This document shows, one piece after another, positions 11,956 to 23,996 of a stretch of 64,000 bases of DNA. Location: positions 63,309,163 to 63,373,162 of the forward strand of contig NC_092862.1 in assembly GCF_032062135.1 (NCBI RefSeq), given 5' to 3'. Source of the DNA: Pyxicephalus adspersus. Lineage: Eukaryota > Chordata > Amphibia > Anura > Pyxicephalidae. Both the position numbers and the translations under genes were made by a program. A model generated the notes under the pieces. That model was given only the letters and a program-made list of their open reading frames with translations, made no database searches and was not told where the DNA came from. The number at the start of each line of letters is the position of its first letter. Position 1 is the stretch's first letter.

Positions 11956-12909
11956 TCATGTTCCAGATTTGGAGAGTCCTCTTGGAAAGTGCTAATTGTA
12001 AGACACACATTTCTGTATTTGCCCCACAGTAGGATTGAAGCATTATGTATGTAGGATTGAAGCAGCCGTTTACTTAACCACAAATAGAAGCACTTTTAAT
12101 AATAAACACAATAAATACCTGTAAATATAACCACTGTTTAAATAACATGTATTAACATATATTAACATATCAAATTTACATAACATTAACATGCCAATTA
12201 ATATATAAATTCACCTATACCTTAACATAAAAAACTTTCTTCCACCAGAAAAAAATATAAACCCATATAACAAACCCTGCTTAAACCACCGTGCCCAATG
12301 TCTAACAATCAGCTCCAACTTAAACAACCAGGCTGCAAGTCTAGGAAAGGTAAAGTCCGCACCAACTAAGTATACCTTCCATTTTATATCACACCGGCCC
12401 CTAGCCGCCCAGCACCGCCTTAAGGGACCCACACCATAACACCTTTAAATGGGCACACTACCACTGGGTTGCCCTTCTAAAATGACCACTAGGAACCTTA
12501 CCCTCCTAAACCCCAACCGCCCCCCTTTCCTGCAAACAGGGTGGGTGGGAAATTTTCTTTCCGCAAAAAACTGTCCCTTACTTACGACTAAATTTCTACT
12601 TAATCTGTCAATTCTCCTCCCTCTTCACTTCCGACCCGACCCCTTGCTAACCCCACCCCTATCTCTCTTCTCTTTCACCAGATGTGGCCCTTTTGTCAAC
12701 TCTACCAAGTTCATTATCTTTTCAGAAAAAACTTTTATATTGTTGTTTACTAGTGGCAGCTAGACTGTTTATCAACATTTTTTGGAAAATGTCTACCCCA
12801 ACTCCTTTAATTTTGTGGGTAGACAACATTAACAAGCTTAAGAGAATGGATGAACTCAGAGCATTAGATGAGGCTAAGTTTGATTTTGACTTTGATTCGT
12901 CCCCACATT
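11956..12909. other. A/C-rich intronic block, unclassified
   Basis: 12090-12680 is strikingly poor in G on the plus strand (runs such as AACCCCAACCGCCCCCCTTT), unlike its surroundings. This may be the antisense of a decayed retroelement, but no motif was recognised. Confidence 0.3.
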
Positions 12910-13128
12910 ATGCAGGTTTCTTCCTTCCTCCTGGTGTGGAGGTGTCGGTGGGTGTCACAATCTTCTTCCGTCTTCTTCTACCTATGTCACCTGATCTTGC
13001 ACTGTGCAGGCACAAAATCAGGGGACATATGCTGCTTTTGACTGAAAAGCCCCTTCTGAGCATTTTTGGGTTTAGGGTTATCTACCCTTCTATATAAAGT
13101 AAAAATTGCAGTGATAGGTCCTCTTTAA
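12910..13128. mobile_element. Truncated TTAA-type MITE (relative of the 32718 element)
   Basis: Ends in CCTCTTTAA at 13128, and its core (CTTCTTCTACCTATGTCACC then TGATCTTGC..AAAATCAGGGGACAT) parallels that of the element at 32718-33091. No matching left end was found, so it is 5'-incomplete. Confidence 0.5.
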
Positions 13129-14220
13129 CGTTGACAAAATGCAACTCTGTTACATAGAAAAAGTAAAAACAACTTTACATTTATCACCACTTCAATTGAA
13201 AATGGAATCAGTTGTTTCAGATTATATGACATAAATTACAAACTAGGAGTATGGGAGTGGAACCTGTCTCATTTATTCCTCAAATATTTAGGGTCTAAAG
13301 TTCTTGCTTTGGATATATGTTATTTCATCGTGCTAAGATCAAAAGAGTTCTTTAAGGCCTTTCTGAATGATGATTGTGTCAAAAATTGCCAAAAACATTC
13401 AAATCAATCATTTCACCTAAAGAAAATTATGTACAATTGACAAAGATTTAAAAAAAACAACTTGCTTGCCTGGACAATAAAATCAGCCCAAGAGAGACTT
13501 GTAAATGAAGAGAAAATATATTGCCAGCACACTCAAATCTTCTGCAATTAAAACTTCATTTATTGGTGCTTGAACAACATGTCAAAAGTAGTGCAACATT
13601 TCAGAACCTCCAAAGGTCCCTTTATCAGTCATGTCATGTTGTTTATTAAAGACTCTTGGAGCTTCTGAAATCTTGCACTACATTTAACACGCTGTAAAAA
13701 ATTGCAGATGATTTAGGATTGCTGGTAACTTTTCCATTTCTGCTTGGTTTTGCATGCAACTTGCACCAAAATAATGTATGCAAGGGTGTATACAAGTTTG
13801 GTGTGCAATAGGGACAAATGTCTTCAAGAATTTATTAGTGAGATATGTGAGTAACCCTAGTAACCATTGGTGCTTGAAATCATAAAAAGTTGATCCCAAT
13901 TTACCCGCATTGGAGGTGTTCCAAAATAATACCTTCTGTCCAAATATAACATTAAAGCTAAAGTATAGGTTACCATGAAACATACAAAGACCATGCCATC
14001 CAGAAAATTGTGTTGTGAACTAATAAATTACAAATTGAATTGTTTGGGTACATCAATGGTATACAAGTTTGGTGCACACTGAAGCTAACATTTAAGGATA
14101 AGAACCTCAAATCAACTGTAATGCAGACAGATGGAAATTTTATAGCCTCTGGTTGTTTGCTGATTCAGGACTTTGGCACCTACACTCATTTAGTAAAATT
14201 TTCATTTTGCATCATATGAA
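13129..14220. other. Intronic sequence, nothing recognised
   Basis: No gene or classified repeat seen. Confidence 0.4.
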
Positions 14221-14227
14221 AGTGTCC

Positions 14228-14430
14228 TGGCCTCAAGAGGAAGGAACAAAAGCCCCTGGTGTCGATGGGAGAGAAAACTGCCCTCCGGTCAGTAAAAGAG
14301 AAAACATTTCCAGCATCATCAAAAAGAAAAAAATACCCTGGCACCAATTAGATGGGAAAATCCCCAGCATCAGAGGAAGAGAAAAACACACTGGTGTTTG
14401 TGTGAGAGGAAATCAGAGAGAAGGAAATTG
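14228..14430. repeat. Degenerate tandem repeat (CCTGGTGTCGATGGGAGAGAAAA type)
   Basis: Several loosely conserved units of about 25-35 bases built around CCCTGG(T/C)(G/A), then (G/A)ATGGGA(G/A), then GAAAA, as at 14254, 14336 and 14390. They are responsible for the open frame at 14153-14464, which I do not regard as a gene. Confidence 0.4.
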
Positions 14431-17170
14431 TATCCTGGCTCTGTGTTATGTGATGTATTTGTGACAACGTTTACTCACATTCCTGCATTGGTGCTGTTCT
14501 GGTCACAATAGTTCCAGCACTCAGCACCACGACACGGGGTAGGGGGCTCCATGAGTCCTCAGGACTTAATTCAAATCCTAGGACAATCTTGTAGAATCCA
14601 TTCAAGATAAGAGATACGACACTAGCTAATCCACTAAGGATTGAAAAGAAATGTGTTATAGCCCAACCAAGTTAAAGCCCTGACATGAATCACACTGAAA
14701 TATTTTATAGGTAAGCCACTGAAAAAAAACAGAAAAAAGTTTGCATGGGGGATTGGTCAATGTCAGAGACTGACAGGCAAACATTTCTGCTAAAGAGGGC
14801 AATACTTACTTTTTTCATAGTACATCATTACATCCATTGATATTTTTGTACAATAAATGATGGAATAGACATATTTCCTTGTGTTTTATTTGTTTATTTG
14901 TGGACATTGTTAAAACAAAGAATTAACGTGTGCCAGTTCAAATATGTTGAAAAATCAACAACTTCTATGTGATGTACATACTTTCTCATTCAACTGTAGT
15001 TATATGAGAGTTCTTATTTGTTTTTATTTAGGCTGGGGACCTGCCAGTCAAGCTCCAAGGCTTCATTCTTCTTTCAGTGACACCAGTGTTGAGAACTCCC
15101 TGTTATAACTCATCTTCCTTAGTCTTACTCTTCCTGCAGAATACTACACAATATAAAACAAATAAAAAACTGTAATGAAAGAGGCTGGTTTGTAAGAAGA
15201 CCTAGAGAACCAGGCACACAGATGTCACCACCAAGCTTCTTGACAGAAAGAGAGTGTGTTTTGAATGTACTGAAAACAAATACATCACTGGTATTTTATG
15301 TGCTCTGTTGAGTAGGTGACAGGGTTGCTTTGACTTTAAACTTTATTGTCATTTTACAGATGGTAGCAGAATATTTACACATGTACAAACACTTTAAAAT
15401 GTATAATATGTGTATACTGCAGGGCATCATGTAGGATTATTTAATGTTTAGGAGCTATAAAATATAGTAACACCTAGTGACAGGAAGTGTTTCATAGCTG
15501 TAATGGTCATCAGGTTTGTCATTAGGTGATTGAAAGTTGGCTTATTTATTTCTCCTTTACAGAACGTAATATGGCACTCTGGCCTCCCTGCTGTTACTGT
15601 ACGCAGTAATTGAGTACATTTAGACCTCTCAAGACTTTGATGTTTTTAATGTTCCCTGTCAGTCACTAGTGACTGCATTTCAATAGACATTATGTCACCT
15701 CTTTGGCACAACTAAACATAATGTCTAACACCTAAAAACCCTGTGCCAGGCAAGCGTAAGGCAAATGATGACAAGATAAGTACACAATTTTGCACCTGCA
15801 GGAAGAATTATTTAAACGGGTGAACACGGACAAGATGAGTGCTATTTGCTGCTCCTCCCTGTTTCATCCAGCTGTTTTTCTGAGCTAAGTAGTATATTAT
15901 GCAACACGGCTTCTAGAGATTCCAAAAAAGTAAAACAAAACTGCTTCTGAGTTATTGAATTTACAGAAATATTTTAAAAAGGAGTGATAATAAAACACGG
16001 ACACCTGACAATGTTTAATTACCTTTAAAGGGCTGTCCACCCACAGTTATAATTAGGATTAGTTAATTTAGTATTTACATGTCAATGTAGATGACATAAT
16101 TCCCGTGCACCTGGAGGTTTTGGGTGTTCCTTCATAGCTTTGCATATTCAAGCACCTCCTGTTGCAATCTCAGTAATAGGGTGTCCAATTCCAGCCCTTG
16201 AGACCCAGGGTCTACATATATTTTTTTGCATTTTTCTAACAGACAACATATATGTTTTACAAAGAGTAGGAGGATGACTCCTATTTATTTGAAAATCTCG
16301 CTCTTTATGTGATCTTTAAGGACTGGAGTTAAGCTAAAAAAAAACATTGCCTCTTTCCCCCATTCAATGGCCCCAACAGTTTTGCAGAGCTAGAAATTCA
16401 AGTGCAAAGCTCTCACCAATAAAATGATATCGGAAATTGTCAGATGGTTTGATGTACCTCTGCTTTAAGAAATATTCATGAATCTCAGCAAGACAACTTA
16501 AAAAAAAAGTGCTAATTCATAGCAGCTTATTTTGAGACAACTAAAAATGGTCCATTGTTTTCTTCAGCCTTTCTTCATTTTACAGTTAACTAATTTACAA
16601 GAGCTCATATGGGGACCCTATGTTCTATTTATTAGCTTACTGTTTTATTAGTTTCTATTTTCTGTTTGTCTCATTTCAAAATTATGGAGTAACATTACAA
16701 ACAAAAATGTGCAGGGTTAGTTGATGGATAAATGGCATACATACAGCTCCTTTCTAGGTTTTTAAAGTTCAGCTGTTTAGTTCCAGTTTTTTTTTTTTTT
16801 GCAACATTCAGAATGTTTGTCTTTAAATTATGAACTGGAAATCACCATTTGTCTGCTTTGCAAATCCATAGATGACAGCTTGAATAAAAACCTAGTCTCA
16901 AAAACCAAATTAAGGTCACATAGTCGTAACAACAGATCACTATCCTAACCTGGTTGCAACAAAACTTTTATTGAAACAAGTACAAGATGTGGGGAGGTGC
17001 AAAATGGATACCTACAAAGAATTTGCAGTAAATATTATATCATTAAAAAAAACAATTATAAATTATATAATATAAATCATTAAAAATGAAAAGTACAAAA
17101 CGTTTACTGAGGTTATCTGTTTTCAAAGTCTTGTTTCTGCTGTTTAGTTTTATAGCGTCTCTCTTTGGAA
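14431..17170. other. Intronic sequence, nothing recognised
   Basis: 2.7 kb of AT-rich DNA with no classified repeat or coding signal. Confidence 0.4.
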
Positions 17171-17356
17171 CTGATTTATTAAAGCTCTCCTATCCTAGAC
17201 TATCTAATTCCAGCAAACTTGGAATAGATTTCTTGAAACTAATTTTTGGGAAATGTTTTCAATCCTGGACCAGATCCATTTGAGGTGTTTTGGATCACCC
17301 AGCTTCACCCAGGATAGTCTATCTTCTCCAGTTTTGGAGAGCTTTCTTGAATCAGG
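17171..17356. mobile_element. Palindromic MITE, copy A
   Basis: Opens CTGATTTATTAAAGCTCTCC and closes GGAGAGCTTTCTTGAATCAGG, its inverse. The two arms pair over much of their length around a TTTTGGGAAATGTTTT centre. Same family as 36066, 57269 and 61513. Confidence 0.78.
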
Positions 17357-17859
17357 TAATTTGCCTTTCATATTGTAATCATATGGTGTATTTGTTTAAT
17401 TTAAACAAACTGCCAACCCAATGTTTTATTTTCAACATTCAAGAGGTAATGTGGACAGAGGGACACTTTTTTCATGTTAGTAAAAGTAATTAGGTAAAGT
17501 AATTAAGAATTATTAGTCAGGAAACCATTTTCCTTTACAAGTCATTAATCACATAGATGGTACATATCATACAACTATATCAACATGCCTCTATTGTGCA
17601 CAGTTATATTGTTACCATAATGCTATTTTTAATGAATAGATGCATTTTTGCATTCACAATTATAATACATGGAAAATATTTTTTTTCCATTGATTAAATG
17701 ATTTTGTAGTATTGAATAAATTGATGACTACATCTATACAGTAGAATAAGATACTTAACCAACAATGCACATATTATTAGAAAAATACCATAATTAGGAT
17801 TGAGTAGACATATTAAGTCATAGAGTACAATGATTATAAAAAAAAAAAAGGCTGAAAAG

Positions 17860-18195
17860 ACACCATATTGTTCACTTACTGCGTTAGAGGGTTCCCTAGG
17901 TGAGTCGGTATAATAGCTGTGGACTAAAGTGTCCTTAAGGGAAGAAGATTTCCTATAGGTTAGATTAGAGTAAGGGTTTAAGAATTTCTCTCTTTTGGTC
18001 ACTTAGTAAGATATCCAAATGCTTTTTCAGAATATTCTGTACTTCCATATGCTGGTTATTATACATAGTTATTACTCTTACTTTCTTTCCCTCCTGTGGT
18101 GATTTAGTCTGTGTAATAAGAGAGTATCGATCTTGTGCAAGAGCTTGTTTGTAAGCTCTTTTAAGAAGTTTCTTACTATACTACTATAGGAAGGG
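17860..18195 (-). mobile_element. Fragment of a Penelope-like (RT + GIY-YIG) retroelement
   Basis: Minus-strand translation gives LKRAYKQALAQDRYSLI, then VRVITMYNNQHMEVQNILKK and HLDILLSD, then after a frameshift FLNPYSNLTYRKSSSLKDTL and VHSYY. The order (basic helix, YNNQ segment, TYRKxxSLKDxLV) resembles the linker between the reverse transcriptase and the GIY-YIG nuclease in Penelope-like elements. The nuclease itself is not found here. The family is assigned from memory of motifs. Confidence 0.55.
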
Positions 18196-18522
18196 AGACC
18201 TATGTTTTTCACTTACACATTCTTCCCTTGCATCCAGCACACCACTATCTGCATGATCCTCAAATGAACATGATTCACAGACCATAGTATCTCCAAAACA
18301 TCTCAGATGTACATGGTATGCAATAATTTATACCTACCTAAAGTGTGCCAAGGAGGAACAACCGGTAAACTGGTGACATGGATTTGGGCTCCCAAGGTTC
18401 ATTCCTGAGTGTCAGAAGGGGGGTAGCCAACCTGGTACAATTGCACAGAAAGGTACTTTGGCACAAATTGCATAAAATGTAATGCTTGCCATGAGGGAAT
18501 ACAGTATGTTAGAACAAATAGC

Positions 18523-19113
18523 TGTCACGGTCCCTTCCGTGACAGAAGTTTGAGGATCTGTCAGACAAGCTGCATGTGAGATTATCTGACAGCCTCTTTG
18601 GTTTTTACTTGTTTCTGTGTTGTTGTTTGTAATGACCACTCCCCTTGCATCAGGTGCAGCTGGTGGTCATTACTGCTCCTCCATTTAGTCTGGCCTCACA
18701 CTTCATGCTGTGCGGTTGATATTCACTGCTGGATTGTGAATAGCTGGAGTGTTGAACCATCCTGTGTTCCTGTTGATATCTGCTAAGATAAGTTGCTTTA
18801 CTTTTGGTGTTTTTGGTGTATTGGTGTTTTGTGTTATTTAGTCGTTTACTAGGCCTCATGGAGACACTGGGTCCTTCATAGGGGAAGGAACCAGCAGTCT
18901 CAAGCCAGACACTACTGCCAGGGCTGTGCAGGGCTAGTAGGGCCTAGGTTCCTGAGTATGAGCATTCCTACCATCAGGGGATGCTCATACGGTTAGGAGA
19001 TAGGGCCTGATTGGGGTGTCTGCAAGGGGTGACCATTCCCTTTTCCCTAGTCATTTGAGGCCTAGTAGTTAATACACCTTTCTGTTACCCTCCCCTCCCT
19101 GTTATACGTGACA
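18523..19113. mobile_element. Solo LTR with 5-bp target duplication
   Basis: Begins TGTCACGGTCCCTTCC and ends ATACGTGACA, so it has TG..CA ends inside a short terminal inverted repeat (TGTCACG / CGTGACA). It is flanked by the perfect 5-base direct repeat ATAGC (18518-18522 and 19114-19118). At 591 bases it has LTR length. No internal retroelement sequence is present, so it is a recombined solo LTR. A 5-base duplication fits Gypsy- or ERV-type elements. The orientation was not fixed. Confidence 0.85.
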
Positions 19114-22100
19114 ATAGCTATTCACAGCATGCTGTGAGCATCATGGCAAGCATCTCAGTGAGATGAAGGTTACATGGTAAGTCGTCACTGCTGTACATCT
19201 CTGCTAGCAATAGTTACTTTTCAATCAGCAAATAACACTAGCTGTGTCAGAAATCCCTATACTTATAAACAACATTACGCCAGCTTTTTTTTGTTTTTTT
19301 TCTGATACAGGGATTTGTTTGAGCCGCAATTTTGTTTTTGATTTTTAATCTATATTTTTGTTACTTCTCTGCTCTAGTAGAAATATTAATTACTATTATG
19401 TGTTTCTGTTTCTTTGCTGTGTACAAAAAAATAAAAATACATTACTAAACAGCAGCATTTATTCACCAGCAGAATTGCAGGATCTAATGTATACCTATAT
19501 GTAATGTAAGTCTTTGGGTTGTGATAATTTACTCTGTCAGGTTACATTCTCAATTTAACCAATTCAAGCAGTGTACAATAAAAAGCTAACCACTGTTCTT
19601 TCCCTAAGCATAGGATAGTGGGATCTCATGCATACCCAACTGCAAAGAACGCAAGGAATTATAGGTCAGTATTTTTTTTCCCTGTTTGATGTAATAAACC
19701 TAATGCCTAGGAAATGCTATTCAAATAAAAAAGTATAAAACTCCTTTACATTACAGACCCCGACCTAAAATTTCCTGTATCCACTTCAAACAAATAAAGA
19801 ACAAGGGTTCAGTCAATCATAGGTCTAAAAGATTTATTTAACAATTAATTGAAAGGATCAGTTCGTCCAGGAACAAATTTATGATTTACAGTGAACATCA
19901 ACTTGCTAAAAACTGGCTGAATGTATGATAAAAGCTTAATGAACCCCAGCAGGTTAGAAGGTCTGCATCCAACCCCCTGGTTAGCGGATTGTTTTCTATC
20001 TAGGTGGTTCCATATTGCCTAACTTAATCATCTGCTCTTCCCTTTTACTTTCATGGCAGTGAGATGTGGATGGGATACTCCCATGTATCTAAATGTAGGA
20101 AGTACAAGGATATATGCTAACCTAAATTAAATCAATCTTAGATATAGTTCACAAATTCAGAACCAACCCATTATAAGACAGTAGGGGCTCTACTAGGAAT
20201 TTTCCTTTTTTGACGGTTTGCTTTGTTATTTCCTATACATGGGATAGAAAGTGAATTTGTGCCATTCCTGTTCTCAAGTTTTTCAAGAAGACATACTGTA
20301 AAATTACAAAAATTACTTTCTATATTATATAGTTTTTGTATGTTGCTAAAACAGGTTGTTTTGCGGTTGTTTTGCGATTGCTTGCTCTAGGTTTCCGCTC
20401 ATCGTCATTGTTCTTTTTTACTCCTGTCATTGCTCTTTCTCATTCCTTTATTGAATAAGCCAGTATATTTCCCTGACATTTAAGATTAAGTTAAACAAAT
20501 ATGTCCTCCTATGGAAATAAAAAACCTGACCATATGGCAGAATTAATAGTGATAATTAAATACTGGCATTGTTTCATGTAATAAAGCTTATCTATTCACT
20601 TGAAACTTATCTATTCACGTGAAACTAGATTTCTCAGTGGGAAATTTGGGTTACAAAACAGGGAAACATTTAACTAAAGTACTGACATTATGCAATCATT
20701 GACTTCAAGAAGAGACTCACAGCACAGCATGCAGGCTATGGATTTCAGTACAAATCTTGAACTTAATTGATCTGGTGATGTAATTATGGAACGGAAAGGG
20801 ACCTGTGGTGAGCTCAAGCAAGATACTTTGCTGTTAAATATGCACAAAATTTGCAAATTCAAAAGACATTGATACATACATGGAAAACATGACGAATGGG
20901 CAGGGAAAAGAGCAAAAAGGGAGTAGAACATAACATTTTAAGATCCGAATTCTTTCGGCTTCAAGTAAAATGTGACTTTTTTACAGAATGTGTACTGCCG
21001 TGTCAGATAAGGTCAACTCCACAGTTAGTTGACATTTGAAATATTGTATGAGTAAAAAGCCACAGATGTGTATGTATGCACTGTATGTGTGTGGTTGGGG
21101 TTGGAGGTTAAACAGGGTTCCCTATACTTAGTTAGCCCAAGTTAATGGACAGAAGCAGGTAACTACCCTACTTTGTTTGCATTATTGGAGGGAAAGACTG
21201 ACCAAAATCAACATTTTAGTTTCTGGTAATCTAAGTCACCTATTCCACACTCATATGAAAAATTCAGAAGCTAGAATTTCACAGCTTCACAGTCTGTACA
21301 GAAAATAAATCCTGCAGTCATATACAGATCCAAACAGTACATGAAGATTCCCTTATAAAGAATTGGTACCAGAATTAAAGTGTATACAAAACTTTATAAG
21401 TGTAAAGTAAAAATGAAAAAAGCCAATGTACCAGGTTCAACAGAGTGATTTAGGATGCCTGCAAACCTTAAACAAAGCAAATCATTTTGGCGACTAAACC
21501 AATAAGTACATCTTGAATTAAATTTTTCTTGTAGTCTGCCTGTAAAGCCCCACAAAACCTGTAAAGTGTGCAAGTGAAGTCAACCTAATGCAGCTTCCTC
21601 AGATGATGTGGCAACAATTCTGCATTGCTTCTAAATACAAAGCAGAATTATCACTCATACGTATGCTGGCCTGGTGGCACTACAGTGGGATAATTTTTTT
21701 TAAGGCAGTGTGGCTATTAGCATTTGTACTGCTGATTTAAAAGCATAGGCTTGTCAATATGAACCTGGCTACAACTATTTGCTGCACTGCCTATGCTGCT
21801 AAAACCCTTCACTATGAGCTACAGTGTCTGGGTGGGGGACTGTGCCTATAACAAGTAAAATGTTTTGTTTACTTTATGAGGTTTTTACATAGATTATAAT
21901 TGGATTTGTGATTTATTTAAACTGTTATACAGAGCCCTGTAGTTGTTAAAATTTAGAGGGTTCCTGTCTTAAGCTTTTAAAATGAACAATCATCTAATAT
22001 GGGCAGTACACTTGTATATAACATAGTTAACTTAGGGTATTATATTTTTTTGTATCAACATATCAGCCCTACCTTATATCCGAGTGAGAGGAAGCTCCAT

Positions 22101-22707
22101 ACCCTTAATTACAAAGTTCACTATAAAGATGGACAGCTTTGGGAGAGGTAAACGTGCAGAGTGTAAAGGAAGTGAAATGCAGAGACCGAGTTCTATATGT
22201 GGGAGGAAATGAAGGCATCTGGTCAGGAGGGAAAGTTAGCCCTGGTTGGAAACAGGTCTGCCTACTAGTTCTGTGCTCTATAGCGGGTATGATATGTGAT
22301 GGCTCAGTATGTTTTAGGTGCAAAGTGTAAATCACTGTCTGTTCTCTGTCACGCCTGCCTGTACAACCATCCTCCACACCTGATAATAAAGCAATTATAA
22401 AACAGATTGTAAAAATGGGCCATGCATGGTGACCAAGCATGGGATACTCACAATTATGTGAACTATGTATTTGTACTTCTTCCACAACCTGTAAGTATGG
22501 GGCACTGTCTGTTAGCAGGACCTTTTTTTACATTATTATTAAAACACAAATGGCAGACCTTAATTATGTGTATTTGGCCAGAAAAGTCGGTGAATTGTGT
22601 AGCAAAGAGGTCCTGGTTTATTAATAACAGAGATATAGAGATATATTGGTGATAATGTGCTAAAGCTATGAACAGACTATCCCTCCCTATATACACAGAG
22701 TCGTATA
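19114..22707. other. Intronic sequence, one short duplication only
   Basis: A 19-base tandem duplication (CTTATCTATTCAC(T/G)TGAAA) lies at 20587-20624; its second copy contains CACGTG. Nothing else recognised. Confidence 0.4.
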
Positions 22708-23074
22708 CAGTTGTATAAAGTGCCCTCAATATTGTTTGGGATCAAGACACATTTTCTTTAATACACCCCTCTGTTTCTTTGTTTAAAATTTTAAATAAAG
22801 CATTTCAGACATGGTTAAAGTGCACATTACAGACTTTAATTGTGATATAAAGTTTAAAGCTTAATTTAAAGCTATTTGCATACATTTAACTTTTACCTTG
22901 TAGCAATTACTTTTTATAAATAGTCCCTCTCATTTAGGGGAACCCTAATGTTTGGGACAATTGGCTTCATAGGTGCTTGTGATTAGTGTGTTTCATTACT
23001 TCATTAGTGCAGTCAGTATGCTTGCTTCTACCATTTAGAATCCAGTGTTTCCCCGCCTATTATATCTAAAGCAT

Positions 23075-23166
23075 TTCAGTAACCACCTTGGCTGGGTGGT
23101 TACAGAAAAGTTGGTTGTCAGACAGAGGTCGCCACACGCCTACAGCTTCTTCCCACCCAGCAAAAA
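23075..23166. repeat. Dispersed repeat with GGCTGGGTGG / CCACCCAGC ends, copy 1
   Basis: GGCTGGGTGGTTACAGAAAA, then AGTTGGTTGTCAGAC, then CCTACAGCTTCTTCCCACCC. The order recurs at 40451-40525. It lies within the Tc1-like element between its left end and the transposase start, so it probably inserted there later. Confidence 0.5.
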
Positions 23167-23210
23167 ATTTCTGCGAAGAATAGGGGAGTCTGTAGTTGTC
23201 TTTGTTTAAC

Positions 23211-23760
23211 ATGAGGAAAATGAAAGTCAAGGAACATATTATGAGACTGGAATAAACTAAAGTAACATCATTAGACACATCGGGGTAACCTTGTGATTAC
23301 CCAAATCAACTGTCTGGAATATCATTAAGAAGAACAAATGCACTGGTGAGCTCTGTAAGCGCAAGGGGACTTGTAAGCCAAGGAAGACCTTCACTGCTGA
23401 TAGAAGAATCTTCAATATGCTTAAGAAAAATCTCAAAATGCCTGTCCTGATCAGAAACAGCCTTCAGAAGGCAAGTGTGTCCTTGTCAGAGACTACTATC
23501 ACAGAAGACTTCATGAACAGAAATAAAGGGGCTATACCGCAAGATGCAAACCACTTGTTAGCCACAAAAACAGGATGGCTGGACTACAGTTTGCAAAACA
23601 AGTACTCAAAAGAGCCTGCAGAACTCTGGTGGTGGGGGTGATATTGATTGGGAATGTATGGCTGCTACAGGCAGTAACACACTTATCTTTATTGATGGAG
23701 TAAGGATATGCAACAAGGTACTAAACATGACTACTTTAATATACCTAACATTACATTGTC
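23211..23760 (+). pseudogene. Tc1-like transposase pseudogene
   Basis: Starts MRKMKVKEHIMRLE, then a stop. Later there is a helix-turn-helix end (TVWNIIKKNKCTGELCKRK) and PRKTFTADRRIFNMLKKNLK, and after frameshifts a catalytic-domain trace that includes GGVILIGNVWLLQA. The DDE triad is not intact. It is too decayed to function, but the order of motifs is that of Tc1 transposases. Confidence 0.65.
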
Positions 23761-23996
23761 ACAAGCATTATGATGTCCTGAAATGGGGGGAAAAATGACC
23801 AAGTATAAAAGTTGTAATTTCTAAAACTAAAAACGTATGCAAATAACTTTAACCAATAACAAACTTAAAGTCTGGAATGTGAATTTTAATCATGTCTGAA
23901 TTGTTTGATTTAAAATTTTACACTGAGAAGCAGAGGGGTAAATCAAACAAAAATGTGTTTTTGTCATAAACATTGTGGAGGGAACTTTGCATACTG

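Larger units (their letters stand above)
22708..23996 (+). mobile_element. Tc1-like transposon, decayed, long inverted repeats
   Basis: About 200-base inverted repeats align end to end. The left TIR (AGTGCCCTCAATATTGTTTG, CACCCCTCTG, TTTAAAATTTTAAAT, TTCAGACATGGTTAAAGT) matches the reverse complement of 23800-23996. TA lies before the left end; the right flank is CA, probably mutated. The element holds plus-strand transposase remnants and an inserted repeat at about 23075-23166. At 1289 bases it is shorter than the usual 1.6 kb. Confidence 0.8.

Noticed and set aside
12449..13097. Two overlapping plus-strand frames
   Set aside because: Composition-driven frames in a C-rich block running into a TTAA MITE; no motif recognised.
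13500..13990. Possible retroposon or foldback around AACCTCCAAAGGTCCCTTTA
   Set aside because: No ends, tail or inverted arms could be established.
14153..14464. 103-codon frame with repeated GRE-type residues
   Set aside because: Arises from a degenerate tandem repeat; no start context or splice signals worth trusting.
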